Of a stretch of DNA of 64,000 bases, positions 43,685-54,027 are shown one piece after another. Made by a program: the position numbers and the translations under genes. Below the pieces are notes generated by a model that had not been told where the DNA came from, ran no database searches, and worked only from the letters and a program-made list of their open reading frames with translations. The stretch is from Azorinus chamasolen (taxonomy: Eukaryota > Mollusca > Bivalvia > Cardiida > Solecurtidae). Position 1 is the stretch's first letter; every line of letters starts with the position of its first letter. The DNA lies in NCBI GenBank assembly GCA_963576725.1, contig OY755243.1, positions 35,253,846 to 35,317,845 of the forward strand. Reading direction: 5' to 3'.

Positions 43685-44116
43685 TAAGCTTCTCTTTAGC
43701 GACCAATAAAAAGAGGTGATAAAGGCAGCTGGTAGCTTAATGCAGGATGAACGATATGCAGAAATATTCCACAGGAGCTTTCTGCATATCGTTCGCCCTG
43801 CATTAAGCAGCCGTCTGGTTTTTTTTCTAAAGTACGCCCATTTTTATTTATTAACCCTTTCCTTCATATAAATCCCTGCAAACAGAGGAGACCCACATCA
43901 GACGGCTCCTATGGGAGACGTCTATACAGGGTCTGCTCTGTTTGTTAATGGAATTTGATAGATCTGTTTCTTAACTTTCTAAAATGGCTACAATGTCCCA
44001 CCTTCCATTTTTCATTATAACTAGTTTGTCCATGAGTATAAAGTAGGTATTGAAATTTGGAATAAACATAGAACAGGGAAAGGGTTAAATGGTCTGTTTA
44101 GCGGGCTTGTACTGTA
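43685..44116. mobile_element. Family C2 element carrying a nested A1
   Basis: GCTTCTCTTTAGCGACCAAT, stem TTAATGCAGGATGAACGATAT with apex ATTCCACAGGAGC. After the A1 insertion the right end continues ATGGTCTGTTTAGCGGGC to TTGTACTGTA. Confidence 0.85.
43851..44088. mobile_element. Family A1 element nested in C2, TTAA duplication
   Basis: TTAACCCTTTCCTTCATATA to ACAGGGAAAGGGTTAA, 238 bp, apex GACGGCTCCTATGGGAGACG. Confidence 0.92.
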
Positions 44117-44284
44117 AATATTATTATTTGAACACACCAGCATCGATTCGACTCTTTATTACCAAATGTTGATTTGATTAAAAACGTGAATGTAAAACAT
44201 CATTACAACTGATTGTATTTTAACTACTTTAGTATTGAATTTTAGCCTTATTTATCGTTTTAAAGTTTGATTATTGTTTACGGT
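44117..44284. other. Intergenic, AT-rich
   Basis: Nothing recognised. Confidence 0.3.
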
Positions 44285-44289
44285 TGCCC

Positions 44290-44455
44290 GTTCGAATTGC
44301 TCAATTAGACAAATGTTCGCATTCGTGAGGGCCGTCAAGGGTTCGAACCCCGGCCTGGGTATATGAAAGACTTTTCAAAATGGGTGCTAGTGGCTCCTTA
44401 GTGCGCTTAGTATATGATGACTGGTTTAGTGACGTTGGTCAATGTGTGGATAATG
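44290..44455 (+). mobile_element. tRNA-derived SINE-like fragment
   Basis: B-box GGGTTCGAACCCCG at 44339-44352 lies about 40 bp after an A-box-like TTGCTCAATTAG (44297-44308), the spacing of a tRNA promoter. The rest does not fold into a convincing tRNA and continues into non-tRNA sequence. Confidence 0.55.
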
Positions 44456-44472
44456 TCATAATTGGAAGGGGG

Positions 44473-44516
44473 AAGAGGGGGTCTTTAACTCATGAGAGGG
44501 GGTCTTTAACTCATGA
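44473..44516. repeat. Short tandem duplication
   Basis: GAGGGGGTCTTTAACTCAT is present twice. Confidence 0.85.
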
Positions 44517-44795
44517 TGAATATTCATGGAAGATATTATGACATCGTGAATATTTATTAGCTGATTCATTTTCATAATGGCATATGAACTCTGGGCCCAG
44601 GGTTATAAAACTTCTGAGTCCGAGTCTGAGTCTGAGATCATTCTCAAGTATCTGATTGGTCAGGTGCTTGAGAATGATCTCAGACTCAAGCAACAACGTT
44701 TTATAACCTTGGGGTCAGATATTTATTATTCCATAAGCAAACAGAGCGGACGCTTATGGCCCATACAGGAGATTTCTGTACATGTACCACAACCT
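44510..44795. mobile_element. Family A2 element carrying a nested H palindrome
   Basis: TGATGAATATTCATGGAAGA to AATGGCATATGAACTCTGG, then H, then CAGATATTTATTATTCCATAA and a stem half (AAACAGAGCGGACGC). The right terminus is not clear. Confidence 0.75.
44594..44718. repeat. Family H palindrome, nested
   Basis: CCCAGGGTTATAAAACTTC to AACGTTTTATAACCTTGGGG. ATCATTCTCAAGTATCTGATT and its mirror flank the centre. It replaces the middle of the A2 left arm. Confidence 0.82.
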
Positions 44796-44871
44796 CTGAG
44801 TAATGACCTTTTGAAATACATTAAAAAAACCTTTAATACGACCACAAAAAAAATGTTTAATTTCTAGTGGT

Positions 44872-45018
44872 AAGTGCATGTGATAGCTTAATGCAGTATA
44901 ACAGTAGCTCCTATAGGAGCTTTCTGCATTACTTTCGTCCTGCATTAAGCAACCATCTGCTTATATAAAGACAGCCATGTTTATTCATTAAGTGGTCGCA
45001 TTAGAGGTGTCCTACTGT
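44872..45018. mobile_element. Family C2 element, left end missing
   Basis: TAGCTTAATGCAGTATAACAG, apex TAGCTCCTATAGGAGCTT, CCTGCATTAAGCAACCATC, right end GAGGTGTCCTACTGTA. Confidence 0.82.
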
Positions 45019-45061
45019 ACGGTCACGCCTCAAAGCTTTTTGTTTATCTATGTATAGGTTA

Positions 45062-45157
45062 GAGCATTTTTATTTCATACTACGGAATATAGTCCTCAAG
45101 GCGCGGGACGCGCCGAGAGGACTATATTCTGTAGTATGAAATAAACATGCTCTGAGC
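45062..45157. repeat. 96-bp near-perfect palindrome (element L border)
   Basis: AGAGCATTTTTATTTCATAC and GTATGAAATAAACATGCTCT face each other with ATAGTCCTC/GAGGACTAT inside and GGCGCGGGACGCGCC at the centre. It lies against the left TIR of element L. Confidence 0.9.
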
Positions 45158-45271
45158 TATTTAGCACAATGCTCTACCGTCGCCGTCAATTTTCCCGCCA
45201 AAATATAAACTGACGTTTCGGTAAATGAAATGAACAAGCTTTTTCCGCAAGCCTCATTCTTCGTTGAAACA

Positions 45272-45541
45272 TGACGGACAAAACAGTGAATTTCGGCGTA
45301 TTATTTGAAGGCGCTAAGGAAATATTCAATACTACGATTTGGACGATCTTTACATTCTAATACAAGCACGAGGAAACTTCCACCTCGCCTGTTCAAAACC
45401 GGTATCAGATGCGGAATTAACAAAGTGCATAAGCGATCGTATGCCGCGCAAATCACAAAAGGCAAAATCGTGGAGCATGCGAATTTATATAGAGAGCGGA
45501 CCGAGTACCGGAACATTCAGTTGGAAATACATGTATGTGTA
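45272..45541 (+). pseudogene. Possible frameshifted coding fragment inside element L
   Basis: An ATG at 45272 opens a frame of 29 codons (MTDKTVNFGVLFEGAK...) that meets a stop just as another + strand frame opens (..DLDDLYILIQARGNFHLACS..) and runs to 45542. One frame change near 45335 would join them. The peptide has non-repetitive, protein-like composition, unlike the repeat-derived frames elsewhere. I do not recognise the family and assign no function. Confidence 0.35.
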
Positions 45542-45878
45542 AATTGTATTTAGTAATTCATTTAGAATAAAAATAATCTTTATTTCCTCCAGATCAGGAG
45601 AGCATAGATATATTTCACATACGAACACAATAAACAAGCTACTGTATTTGCACTGCTTTCATAGTAAATTGTTTAAAAGATTTGCATTGTTTAATCTTAA
45701 AATGAATGATGTTAAGGATAAACTGCTCTAAAGCAGCAGATCCTTTCGAGCAAATTATCTTTTTAACATAAATCGTTTAAAAAAGAATGTTACCATTCAA
45801 ACAAATAAAATTGTATTTAGTAATTTGTGTATAAAGGTGCTACTGTATTTGCAGTTTTCATAGTCCATCCTTTTATTT

Positions 45879-45930
45879 TTTCACCGATAAATTGACAGTT
45901 GCCATTCACAGCTGTCATTTATCGATGAAA
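45879..45930. repeat. Hairpin inside element L
   Basis: TTTCACCGATAAATTGACAG and CTGTCATTTATCGATGAAA pair around a loop of about 10 nt. Confidence 0.75.
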
Positions 45931-46034
45931 TGGACAGAAATTTACGCAATATAGTACTGAAGTCAACGCCCTGAAATCTCGCAACCTCATTGGTTAATAG
46001 CACAGCGACGATGTAGAGCATGTGCTAAAAATAA

Positions 46035-46925
46035 CTATGTGATGATACATGTACATGTTGTACAGAGCAACAAACGCAATCGGAAACTCTCGTCTAATTC
46101 CGACAATATCGATCAAGTACGATAATCTCCGAGGATTTCCGATTGCAATTAAAGTTCAAATATGGGTCTACATGTATACTTATTGCGAACGTCCTTCATT
46201 CTAACACTGTCTATATTATTCACACTGTACCTTATAGACAGGACAGTTTCAAACGAGGAAAGCTATAAAATACTTTTTTTATTATTATTTATCTAATCCA
46301 GAAATGCGATAATGTTTTGTAATAGATGCTGCCTAGAGAGTCTGAAAAACGTGGAACATTGTAATTTCGAAAAACTTGAAATGTCTGACATGTAAATTAG
46401 CGTTGCCCTTATCATGCGAACCTACACATAACTGGTACATTCAATCAGCTTGGGAACAGAGCAGACACCGAAATAACGCGGCGGCTGACCAGGTACCAAG
46501 CTATTGACACTGAGTCAGTATGTCCTTAAGAGATAAATTCGAGAATCGGATGAAACGCACATTGAAGCAGGAGGCAGTGTTTAGCAGAAGACTATTTTAA
46601 TGGTGGAATTATCTTAACTTCTGTTGAAGACACAGAATTTTAAGGTCCCAGCAGGGGTGGTTTAGGAAAAGGAACTGTCCCGGGATTTCACTTTAAAAAT
46701 CCATTACTTCAATGAAATTAAATTATACCTGAATGACGGAACAGCTCAGGGAAGCTCTGGGCGAAAAAAAGAGAGAAATGCTTCTGTACATGTAAAATCT
46801 CAACAGAAGCTGGAGAATTGTTTAATGCATACGCAATATATATACATGTTATGTTGTAAAATTGTCGTCTGCTGTCAACTTCGAAAGTTGTTAGAACTGT
46901 CTCTCACTAAGTTCAGACGAACCTA
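46035..46925. other. Intergenic; faint D/A relic at 46430-46510
   Basis: TCAGCTTGGGAACAGAGCAGA and ACCAGGTACCAAGCTATT could be a degraded stem. Nothing else. Confidence 0.35.
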
Positions 46926-46929
46926 TTTT

Positions 46930-47415
46930 AACGACGAAGTATGGTAGTCGTCACTGAGTTAGACTTCTTTAGTGTAGTCGTTGTCACTGAGTTAGACTTC
47001 CTTTTGGTGGTCGTTGGCATTAAGTTAGACTTGTTTGGGGTGGTCGTTGACACTGAGTTAGATTTGTTTATGGTCGTTGGCACTGAGTTAGGACTTCTGT
47101 TTTGTCTTTGACTTTGAGTAAGACTTCTTTGTGGTCGTTGACGCTGAGTTAGACTTCTTTTATTTTAGTCGTTGATACTGAGACTTGTTGTGGGTGATCG
47201 TTTATACTGATTTCATTTGGGTCGTTGATACTGAATTAGACATCATTTGTGTGGTCGTTGGTACAGAGTTAGACTTATTTATGGTGGTCGTTGGTACTGA
47301 GTTAGACTTATTTATGGTGGTCGTTGGTACTGAGTTAGACTTATTCATGGTGGTCGTTGGTACTGAGTTAGACTTATTTATGGTGGTCGTTTGTACTGAG
47401 TTAGACTTTGTCTTT
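46930..47415. repeat. 33-bp tandem repeat, degenerate to homogeneous
   Basis: Unit GTCGTTGGTACTGAGTTAGAC plus TTATTTATGGTG. Copies at 46930-47240 are irregular in length; those at 47245-47405 are nearly identical. Because 33 is divisible by 3 it opens frames on both strands. Confidence 0.93.
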
Positions 47416-47494
47416 AAACTGTCGTGCAAAAAGGGTGTTAGTGTATATTGATCTAATCAGGTCATCAAAACTGTTTACTCATTCTAAATCATCT

Positions 47495-47588
47495 GGTGGG
47501 TCAGATTTTGACTTGAACTCAAAGTCTGAACAATCAGATAATTGAGAACAAACTAAGACTCAAACTCTGAAGCTTCATAATCATGGAG
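47495..47588. repeat. Family H palindrome, diverged
   Basis: TTTGACTTGAACTCAAAGTC and ACTAAGACTCAAACTCTGAAG, with CAATCAGATAATTGAGAAC. Confidence 0.6.
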
Positions 47589-47589
47589 C

Positions 47590-47935
47590 CGGGTGTGTCA
47601 CCATCTTTTTTGATTTCTTTGGATACTTGTCAAACCTGCTTGCCTTGTTATAAATTTCTGCCACGCCTGAACATTTTGAATACCCCTCCAATGGAAAATC
47701 GCAAACTGTATAATAATGTACACTCACTGTTTTTTTCTCTAAAATACGCAGTTTCCCTCTTTGAGCCATGCACGTCTCATTTTCTTATTGAACTATTTAA
47801 ATATGTATTGAATATATATACATGTATGTATGTCTCTGCTCATACCATAAAAAAGAAAAGAATGAGAAAAATCACTCTAAATTGTTCAACATATAACACT
47901 GGCATGCATTTGGCAAGTCCATTTACAAACACACG
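47590..47935. other. Intergenic, 134-codon frame not called
   Basis: The + strand frame 47583-47987 starts in an H relic and ends inside an A2 arm. No domain is visible and the composition is AT-driven. Confidence 0.4.
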
Positions 47936-47936
47936 T

Positions 47937-48163
47937 TTAACCCTTTACCTAGTGAATATTCATGTAAGAAATAATGACTCCGAATAATTATTAGCTGCGA
48001 TTTTAATGGTATATGAACAAGGGACGTTCTAGCTCAGACAGAAACTATAAAATCAGGTCCATGTTATTTAATCAGAGAACAGCGTAGGCCCAGATCAGAC
48101 GGCTCCTGAAAGAGCTGCTCTATTTGCAAATGTGTCAAAAGGCGTCTCTTTTACGTAACGAGT
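47937..48163. mobile_element. Family A2 element
   Basis: TTAACCCTTTACCTAGTGAAT, TATTCATGTAAGAAATAATG, stem CAGACGGCTCCTGAAAGAGC with the right arm shortened. Confidence 0.8.
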
Positions 48164-48370
48164 AACCTCATTCCCTCCTAGACTATTTCAGACCCAGCCT
48201 CTTTGAATAAATCTACCGAAAAGTAGCATTTAATAGAGAAAGGGGATTTTTTAGAATGTGATAAAAAGAGCAGTTTCTCGATGGGAGCAAATGCTCTATT
48301 TATCAAAATGTTTTCAAATTATGATTTTTACAGAGGCGTCAAACGGCGTCAATAGGAGGGAATGCGTTAA
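48161..48370. mobile_element. Family B element
   Basis: GTAACCTCATTCCCTCCTAG to GAGGGAATGCGTTAA; apex TTTCTCGATGGGAGCAAA. Confidence 0.85.
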
Positions 48371-48374
48371 TTGG

Positions 48375-49040
48375 GTTAAGGTTAAATTGCGTCCATTTAA
48401 TGACATAGGCTTAATTGGTCGAGGTTAAAAAGTGTTAATGAGGACAATTATATTGAAGACACGAGAGCCCTGTGTGACCTTGCACCATTAGACTTAATGC
48501 TGTCATTTTGAAATGATTACCTATAGAATGGGTAATGTCGCCATATGCTCTTCTTTTTTCAATTGATTTAATTATGTGTCACGTGGCTGAGCTAGATTGG
48601 TTCTTAAGGGCACCATTAGCAAATGGCAATAACCTACGTCCTGTCTACAATCTATCTATTAACACCTCGACAAGCGATAAAAGGCTCTTCAATTCTGACG
48701 GTCGCCTAGACTTCAATGAGATTTACAGGGGTTGCGTTGGAAACCGATTGGGCAGGTGATAATGCTTAATAGGGTAGGGTTTGGGACTCCTAAAAGGTGA
48801 GAGGGAGAACAAGAGCGGGCTCAGCGGCGGCAGGTGCGTCAGGGTAACTTCAAAAGCCCTCGAATGCCGTTACTATGTAGACTGGATAAGAGGTGACAAA
48901 AGTTATCAGACAACGTTACGAAATTGGACATAACTCAACTCTTGGCGCGTGCCACTGGCGGGGCTGTAAGATGAGATAAATCTTTGCAATGGGTAAATTT
49001 CAACGCAGTTTGGGAGCAGATTAGATCCAGCGTTTGACAC
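48375..49040. other. Intergenic, nothing recognised
   Basis: A 74-codon frame at 48535-48759 has no visible domain. Confidence 0.4.
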
Positions 49041-49044
49041 TCAA

Positions 49045-49325
49045 ATCTAGATACAAAACATATAACTTTTAAATTTGGATACAGCACATATCATAACTTT
49101 CAATATAGATGTTGCACATAAATTATAATCTGGATACATCACATATAACTTTCAAATCTGAATACATCACATACAACTTTTAAATCCGGATATAGCAAAT
49201 AAGTATAACTTTTAAATCTGGAAAGAGCACATAGTTAGAACTTTTAAATCTGGATACAGCAAATAAGTATAACTTTTAAAATCTTGGATATAACACATAA
49301 TTGTTACCTTCAGATCTAGATACAA
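49045..49325. repeat. About 29-bp tandem repeat, degenerate
   Basis: Units of CTGGATACA.CACATATAAC plus TTTTAAAT, roughly nine to ten copies with variable length. Confidence 0.9.
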
Positions 49326-49421
49326 TCGCTTCTACGTTGCACTCAGTATCACATAAAATCATAAAACATGATAAACAGCAAATAATGATTATTCACCTGC
49401 AATGTCAATACAGCAGGCTTG

Positions 49422-49525
49422 GTTAACCATTCCCCTGTTTAATATTCATATAATATCACGATCTAGGTCTTTCTATTTGCAAAGGAGTGAAAGAAAAATA
49501 ATTATATTAGGGAATAGGTTAGAAA
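49422..49525. mobile_element. Short family A element
   Basis: TTAACCATTCCCCTGTTTAAT to TATATTAGGGAATAGGTTA, with an internal deletion leaving ATCTAGGTC and TTTGCAAAGGAGTG. Confidence 0.7.
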
Positions 49526-49569
49526 GTAAAACCCGGCGTGTAAAAGTTAAATCTCTTTTACAGATTATA

Positions 49570-49742
49570 CCTACATGATCAGGGTCTATTCTGTTTGCTT
49601 ATTAGTAATATAAATCGGATTCCACAGTTTCTGCAAATGCCAAAAACTTTCTCTATCCATATGGTATTATAAGTAAAAACTAACCAATTAATATGATGTC
49701 ATTATTTCTTACATGAGAATATACACGACGTAAAGGGGTACA
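49570..49742. mobile_element. Family A2 right half
   Basis: ATGATCAGGGTCTATTCTG, GATTCCACAGTTTCTGC, ATGATGTCATTATTTCTTAC. Confidence 0.75.
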
Positions 49743-49789
49743 GTGTCGACTTCGTGAATAATAATAGGTAAAAAGTTATTAGGTGAATA

Positions 49790-49885
49790 AGCAGGTGGTT
49801 GTTTATTTCAGAACTGCAAGTAACACAGACAGCACTTCTGGAGACTTTCTGTTTTTCTTGCTGCATTGAGCTCCCAATACTAGCT
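49790..49885. mobile_element. Family C2 relic
   Basis: AGCAGGTGGTTGTTTATTTC and TTGCTGCATTGAGCTCCC. Confidence 0.45.
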
Positions 49886-49889
49886 TCTT

Positions 49890-50510
49890 GAATCTTCGGA
49901 TTAGGGAGAAAGTGCTATATAAACAGGGTTCCGTATGTTTCCATAATTGTTTCAAATAAGTTTTAGAGATGTCAATCTAAATACATCGATGAATATATAG
50001 GCACGTGACTTGTCTCCGCCCATAGGGCAATTTGCAAAGAATTCGGCACTATTACCCACACCATCTGTCCATATAATTTTTAATAATCTCGATGCGATAA
50101 GCCTTTGAAGTGACGCCGAACTGGGGGTCGGTATTCATCTATTTTACCTGTACAGACTGTGTGTCCCCCTCGTTTTACAATTTTTCAACAAGACCTGGGG
50201 TAAATTGTACGCGGTTAACAGTAAAATTTTGACAAGCTTTTGTCTTCGCTCGGTTAAACGCCAAGTCATGACCGTTAACCGCTGCTGAAGAACATCTGTC
50301 GCCAAAATTCCATATTTGGCAAAGAAAAATATTTGCTTTGGAGTTTGAGTGTTGGATGGTCCGTTTCTTTAGCTTTAAGCCTTAAAGCCCCAGTCTTCGC
50401 GTGTTCAGCAATATTAAAGTATCCCCGTTTCAGTACGGGTTTCCTCCAGTTCTCTGCAATACGTTTTTCACCCATTTCTCTGAAAACAAATCACAAGCAA
50501 AAGTTGACAC
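49890..50510. other. Intergenic, nothing recognised
   Basis: Overlapping frames on opposite strands at 50275-50548. Neither has a recognised domain. Confidence 0.4.
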
Positions 50511-50514
50511 ACGA

Positions 50515-50748
50515 CTCTGTGCTTATTTCAAATGTCAATACCTACTGAATATTATATTCATGAAGAAATTAGTTATAAGGAAATATGAAAGGTGGAACAC
50601 TGTAGCCATTTTAGAAAGTAAAGAAATAGATCTATCAAATTATGTTGGCAAACAGAGAAGACCCTGATCAGATGGCTCTTATAGGCGTCGTTTTCTCTGT
50701 CTCTGTTTGCAAACGCGTGAAATGCGATTATATGAAGGAAAGGGTTAA
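50515..50748. mobile_element. Family A1 element, left terminus missing
   Basis: CAATACCTACTGAATATTAT, AAATATGAAAGGTGGAACAC, damaged stem CAGATGGCTCTTATAGGCG, right end GAAGGAAAGGGTTAA. Confidence 0.83.
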
Positions 50749-50930
50749 CTCTTTAGTCTGTGTAAGAAATTATGCACCGCGAATATTAATTACTTGGATA
50801 TATTAACAGTAACCTGTCTTAATAAGCCAAAATATCCTATATACAATTGCCATCATAAAAATCAACCTAATTCATATTCACGATGTCAAACATTATTTCT
50901 TTCATGAATATTACAGGGAAAGGGTAATTA
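50745..50930. mobile_element. Family A2 foldback without stem, sharing TTAA
   Basis: TTAACTCTTTAGTCTGTG to TTACAGGGAAAGGGTAA. Like 18795-19024 it lacks the GACGGCTCC stem. Confidence 0.7.
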
Positions 50931-50955
50931 CAGGAATGAAGTTAATTAAATAATC

Positions 50956-51183
50956 TTAACCCTTACGTATTCAATATATAAGAAATAATATCATTATGAG
51001 TATTTATTGGCTGAATTTTCAAGAAAATGTCTTGCTCTGACAAAAACTGAAGAATTGGATCTATATTAAGTCAAAAGCAAACACAGCAAAATCTGATCAG
51101 ATACCTCCTATAGCAGCCGTCTGATCTGGATCTACCCTGTTTGCAAATGCGTGAAAATGCGTTTATATGAAGAAAAGGGTTAA
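50956..51183. mobile_element. Family A chimera (A2 left, A1 right)
   Basis: TTAACCCTTACGTATTCAATA and TATTTATTGGCTGAATTTTC on the left. Apex CTCCTATAGCAGCCG. AAATGCGTGAAAATGCG and AAGAAAAGGGTTAA on the right. Confidence 0.82.
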
Positions 51184-51189
51184 TTAAAT

Positions 51190-52140
51190 CTTGGTGACAC
51201 GTTTGAAAACGCAGGTATTCAGGGGTGTGCACACGTGTTGCTGTAATATAAACGGCATAAAAACAACATGTAGATCTAATAATTGCAACTCTACGGGAAC
51301 TCGTGACCATACAATATTACTCGATAAAATTGGTGCCTTGATTTTCACAGCTATGTGGTTATAAGCGTAGTTCTGATTTAACACATACAATTTAAAAGCC
51401 GCGGCAGATGGATAATTTCCACCTGCAACACCTTCCACCGCCCCTGGGGCCCTAGGGAGCGTGCTAATGAAGGTCATCCTCTGCCCCCTATACCGAGATG
51501 GTCACCTCACCATTCGATATTATCAACAATGTTGCGCCATTTGCTTATCGTGATGACCTGAGCGGTAATGGCTAACCCTTTGAGTGCTAAGCAATCTTAT
51601 CTGCAAAAACATAATGCCTGCTTCAGTCCTGAAATAAAAATCTTTTTGTTCAGCTAATCCAACAGTATATATCCCGATTAGGCGCCTTGTGATTCCAGGT
51701 AGTATCTGGACTTAAGTTTGTCTCAAATTCACACATTGGTTTTGAAAGTGTTAATTGGGACTCCATTAATTTTGCTTCAATTGATTTCCACCCTAGCGAT
51801 TTCCAAACATTCACGATCATCGATAAGTATCTTATCTTATCGATCGGATAGGTATTAATAGCTGTCCTGTAAAAATCGATAAGAATCGCAGAAATTTGAA
51901 AACTTAAAGAGCGCGTTTTCAATAGTAACAAGTCTTTAGAATCGTCTCAATGCGACAAGTCTAAAATCTAGTCATACCATGCGGTTTTGTGAAGAATATA
52001 CACATGTATATAAGAGCTATTCTTGAAAATGTTTTAATTTACACATCGTATCTATGGAAATCAGGATACTCTCCGATGTACCGTTCACATGGCACATGCT
52101 TGATAATTATAGTAGTTCTGTCACGCAATGGCCCTGTGAC
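51190..52140. other. Intergenic; F-like fragment at 52006-52052
   Basis: TATTCTTGAAAATGTTTTAAT at 52019 matches family F. The rest is unassigned. Confidence 0.4.
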
Positions 52141-52149
52141 CTGTGGTAA

Positions 52150-52302
52150 TTTCATTTCGAAAGTCAGCACCTACTGAATATTCATGGACAAAATATTTAT
52201 AATGAAATATGGAAGGTGGAATATTGCAGCCATTTTAGAAACTAAAGAAGCAGATCTATCAAATTTCATTAGCAAACAGAGAAGACCATGATCAGACGGC
52301 TT
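52150..52302. mobile_element. Family A1 left half
   Basis: AGCACCTACTGAATATTCATG, AAATATGGAAGGTGGAATA and CATGATCAGACGGC; stops at the apex where family F begins. Confidence 0.78.
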
Positions 52303-52385
52303 ACATAGAGTGGTCACAGCATAGAGTTTGGTGGAGAAATAAAGTTGTTCTTGAAAATGTTTTAATTTACGCATCTTATCTGCAC
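52303..52385. repeat. Family F repeat
   Basis: TAGAGTGGTCACAGCATAGAG, GGAGAAATAAAG and TTCTTGAAAATGTTTTAAT. Confidence 0.65.
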
Positions 52386-52392
52386 CCCTGAC

Positions 52393-52791
52393 ATACATGC
52401 ATATGAATGAGGTATACATGCATAGGAATGAGGTATACATGCATATGAATGAGGTATACATGCATATGAATGAGGTATACATGCATAGGAATGAGGTATA
52501 CATGCATAGGAATGAGGTATACATGCATATGAATGAGGTATACATGCATAGGAATGAGGTATACATGCATAGGAATGAGGTATACATGCATATGAATGAG
52601 GTATACATGCATAGGAATGAGGTATACATGCATAGGAATGAGGTATACATGCATATGAATGAGGTATACATGCATATGAATGAGGTATACATGCATATGA
52701 ATGAGGTATACATGCATATGAATGAGGTATACATGCATATGAATGAGGTATACATGCATATGAATGAGGTATACATGCATATGAATGAGGT
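52393..52791. repeat. 21-bp minisatellite, 19 copies, higher-order pattern
   Basis: Unit ATGCATATGAATGAGGTATAC, with a T/G variant (ATATGA or ATAGGA). Scored M or R by the encoded residue, the copies run M R M M R R M R R M R R then seven M. Open frames on both strands are a consequence of the 21-bp period. Confidence 0.97.
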
Positions 52792-52792
52792 A

Positions 52793-53039
52793 ATTCCTTT
52801 ATGTAAGCGCAATTTGACGCATTTGCAAACAGAGTAGACCCAGATCAGACAGCTCCTATTATTCTATAGGAGCCATCTGATCAGGGTCTGCTCTGTTTGC
52901 TTGTGGTGTAATATAGATCTGGGTCTACAACTTCTGCCTGAGCCAAAATATTCTGTGTTCATATGCCATTATAATAAATAATCTTATTAATATTCATGAC
53001 GTCATTTCCTACATGAATATTCATCAGGGAAAGGGTTAA
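52793..53039. mobile_element. Family A chimera (A1 left, A2 right)
   Basis: TTCCTTTATGTAAGCGC and TTGACGCATTTGCAAACAG on the left. The apex is expanded to AGCTCCTATTATTCTATAGG. ATTAATATTCATGACGTCA and GGGAAAGGGTTAA on the right. Confidence 0.85.
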
Positions 53040-53162
53040 TGCAGGTACATAGACTAGTTCCATGCAGACCGATGGCAACGTGAAAAAGTTCCCAATTTTC
53101 CCTCACTCCGCATTAAACAACCACCTGTATTTGAAGACTGTCATCCCATTGACGAATTGGTG
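53040..53162. mobile_element. Family C2 relic
   Basis: CCGCATTAAACAACCACCTG and a degraded left arm. Confidence 0.5.
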
Positions 53163-53164
53163 TT

Positions 53165-53335
53165 TATAACTCTTTGCACACTGGCGGAACATTCATGATT
53201 GTATATACACTCAGTTCTCATCAAAAACCAAACTGTCTGATACTATTGCTGTTTTTTGAAGAGAAATAGAAGAGAAAATAACTAAGAATTGTAGCAGACG
53301 ACAAGTGTTATAGGCGACACTTTCCTTAACATGCT
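53165..53335. mobile_element. Family D-like relic
   Basis: TATAACTCTTTGCACACTGG, AACCAAACTGTCTGATAC and TGTAGCAGACGACAAGTG. Confidence 0.45.
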
Positions 53336-53605
53336 AGGGGTGTAAGGGGTTCCGCTGTATACATGTACATATGAAGAAAAAAAACATCTGAACAACACCT
53401 GTATCGAATAAAATATAAAAAAGAGGTTTTGTATTCAGCGACCGAAAAAAAGATATAACAATGTGAATTTGACGGCTGGCGCGTGCAGGACAGATTGCTG
53501 AATATATAATTTGAGCACTCAAAGCGCCTATTTGGCGCTATAGTTGTATATATTACCCATCGTCCTTTGCGCACGTGCCAAGTGTGCCATTTGCATACAG
53601 TCATG
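53336..53605. other. Intergenic, nothing recognised
   Basis: Two overlapping - strand frames with no recognisable product. Confidence 0.35.
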
Positions 53606-53607
53606 AT

Positions 53608-53780
53608 ACGTTAAAACTCAAACATAGCCCTTTAGTGCATCTGGTTGTGATTAAACCATTTCAAGCTTGAATGAAAAACTCATAAATAAATAGTTTAGAA
53701 ATGCTGTGTGATGAAACATCGAAGCAGACGACAATTTTGAAAGCAGACGAGACCTTTTTTCAGCTAGGGAAAGGTGAACC
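53608..53780. mobile_element. Family D-like arms without stem
   Basis: ACGTTAAAACTC ... AGCAGACGACAATTTTGAAA, GCAGACGAGACC and CAGCTAGGGAAAGG, as in D arms. Confidence 0.5.
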
Positions 53781-54027
53781 CAGCGTTCACCCCCATCATT
53801 GGATTCAAACAAGCATAGCATTTTGAACATTTATTTTCCAAACGATCGCTGGCCTTTAGAAGTTGGTTTTTATCGCCCAAATGTGTTTGAAGTTAAATCG
53901 TGCAGGGTAAACCCTTTTCATAGTCAAATTAAAATATTTACCTAATCAAATAAGAATACTACATATGTCTTAAACAGTCGCCTCAAAAGGTACATAAATT
54001 GATAAAAACTTCAGTCGTTCTCGCCTT

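Larger units (their letters stand above)
45155..46034. mobile_element. Element L, about 880 bp with inverted termini
   Basis: The left end AGCTATTTAGCACAATGCTC and the reverse complement of the right end (TTTTTAGCACATGCTCTAC) match and continue CGTCGCCGT / CGTCGCTGT. It contains a possible decayed coding fragment, a hairpin at 45879-45930 and a direct repeat (45640/45839). The superfamily is not recognised. Confidence 0.65.

Noticed and set aside
44290..44360. A functional tRNA gene
   Set aside because: The B-box is good but no complete cloverleaf or acceptor stem could be formed; a SINE head fits better.
47185..47451. 88-codon frame with repeated VVVGTELDLFM
   Set aside because: Produced by the 33-bp tandem repeat, open on both strands.
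52171..52837. Long open frames (213 codons on - strand, 146 on + strand) resembling a repetitive secreted protein
   Set aside because: The 21-bp period keeps several frames open on both strands. The frames run from an A1 fragment into the array, and there is no signal peptide or conserved start context.
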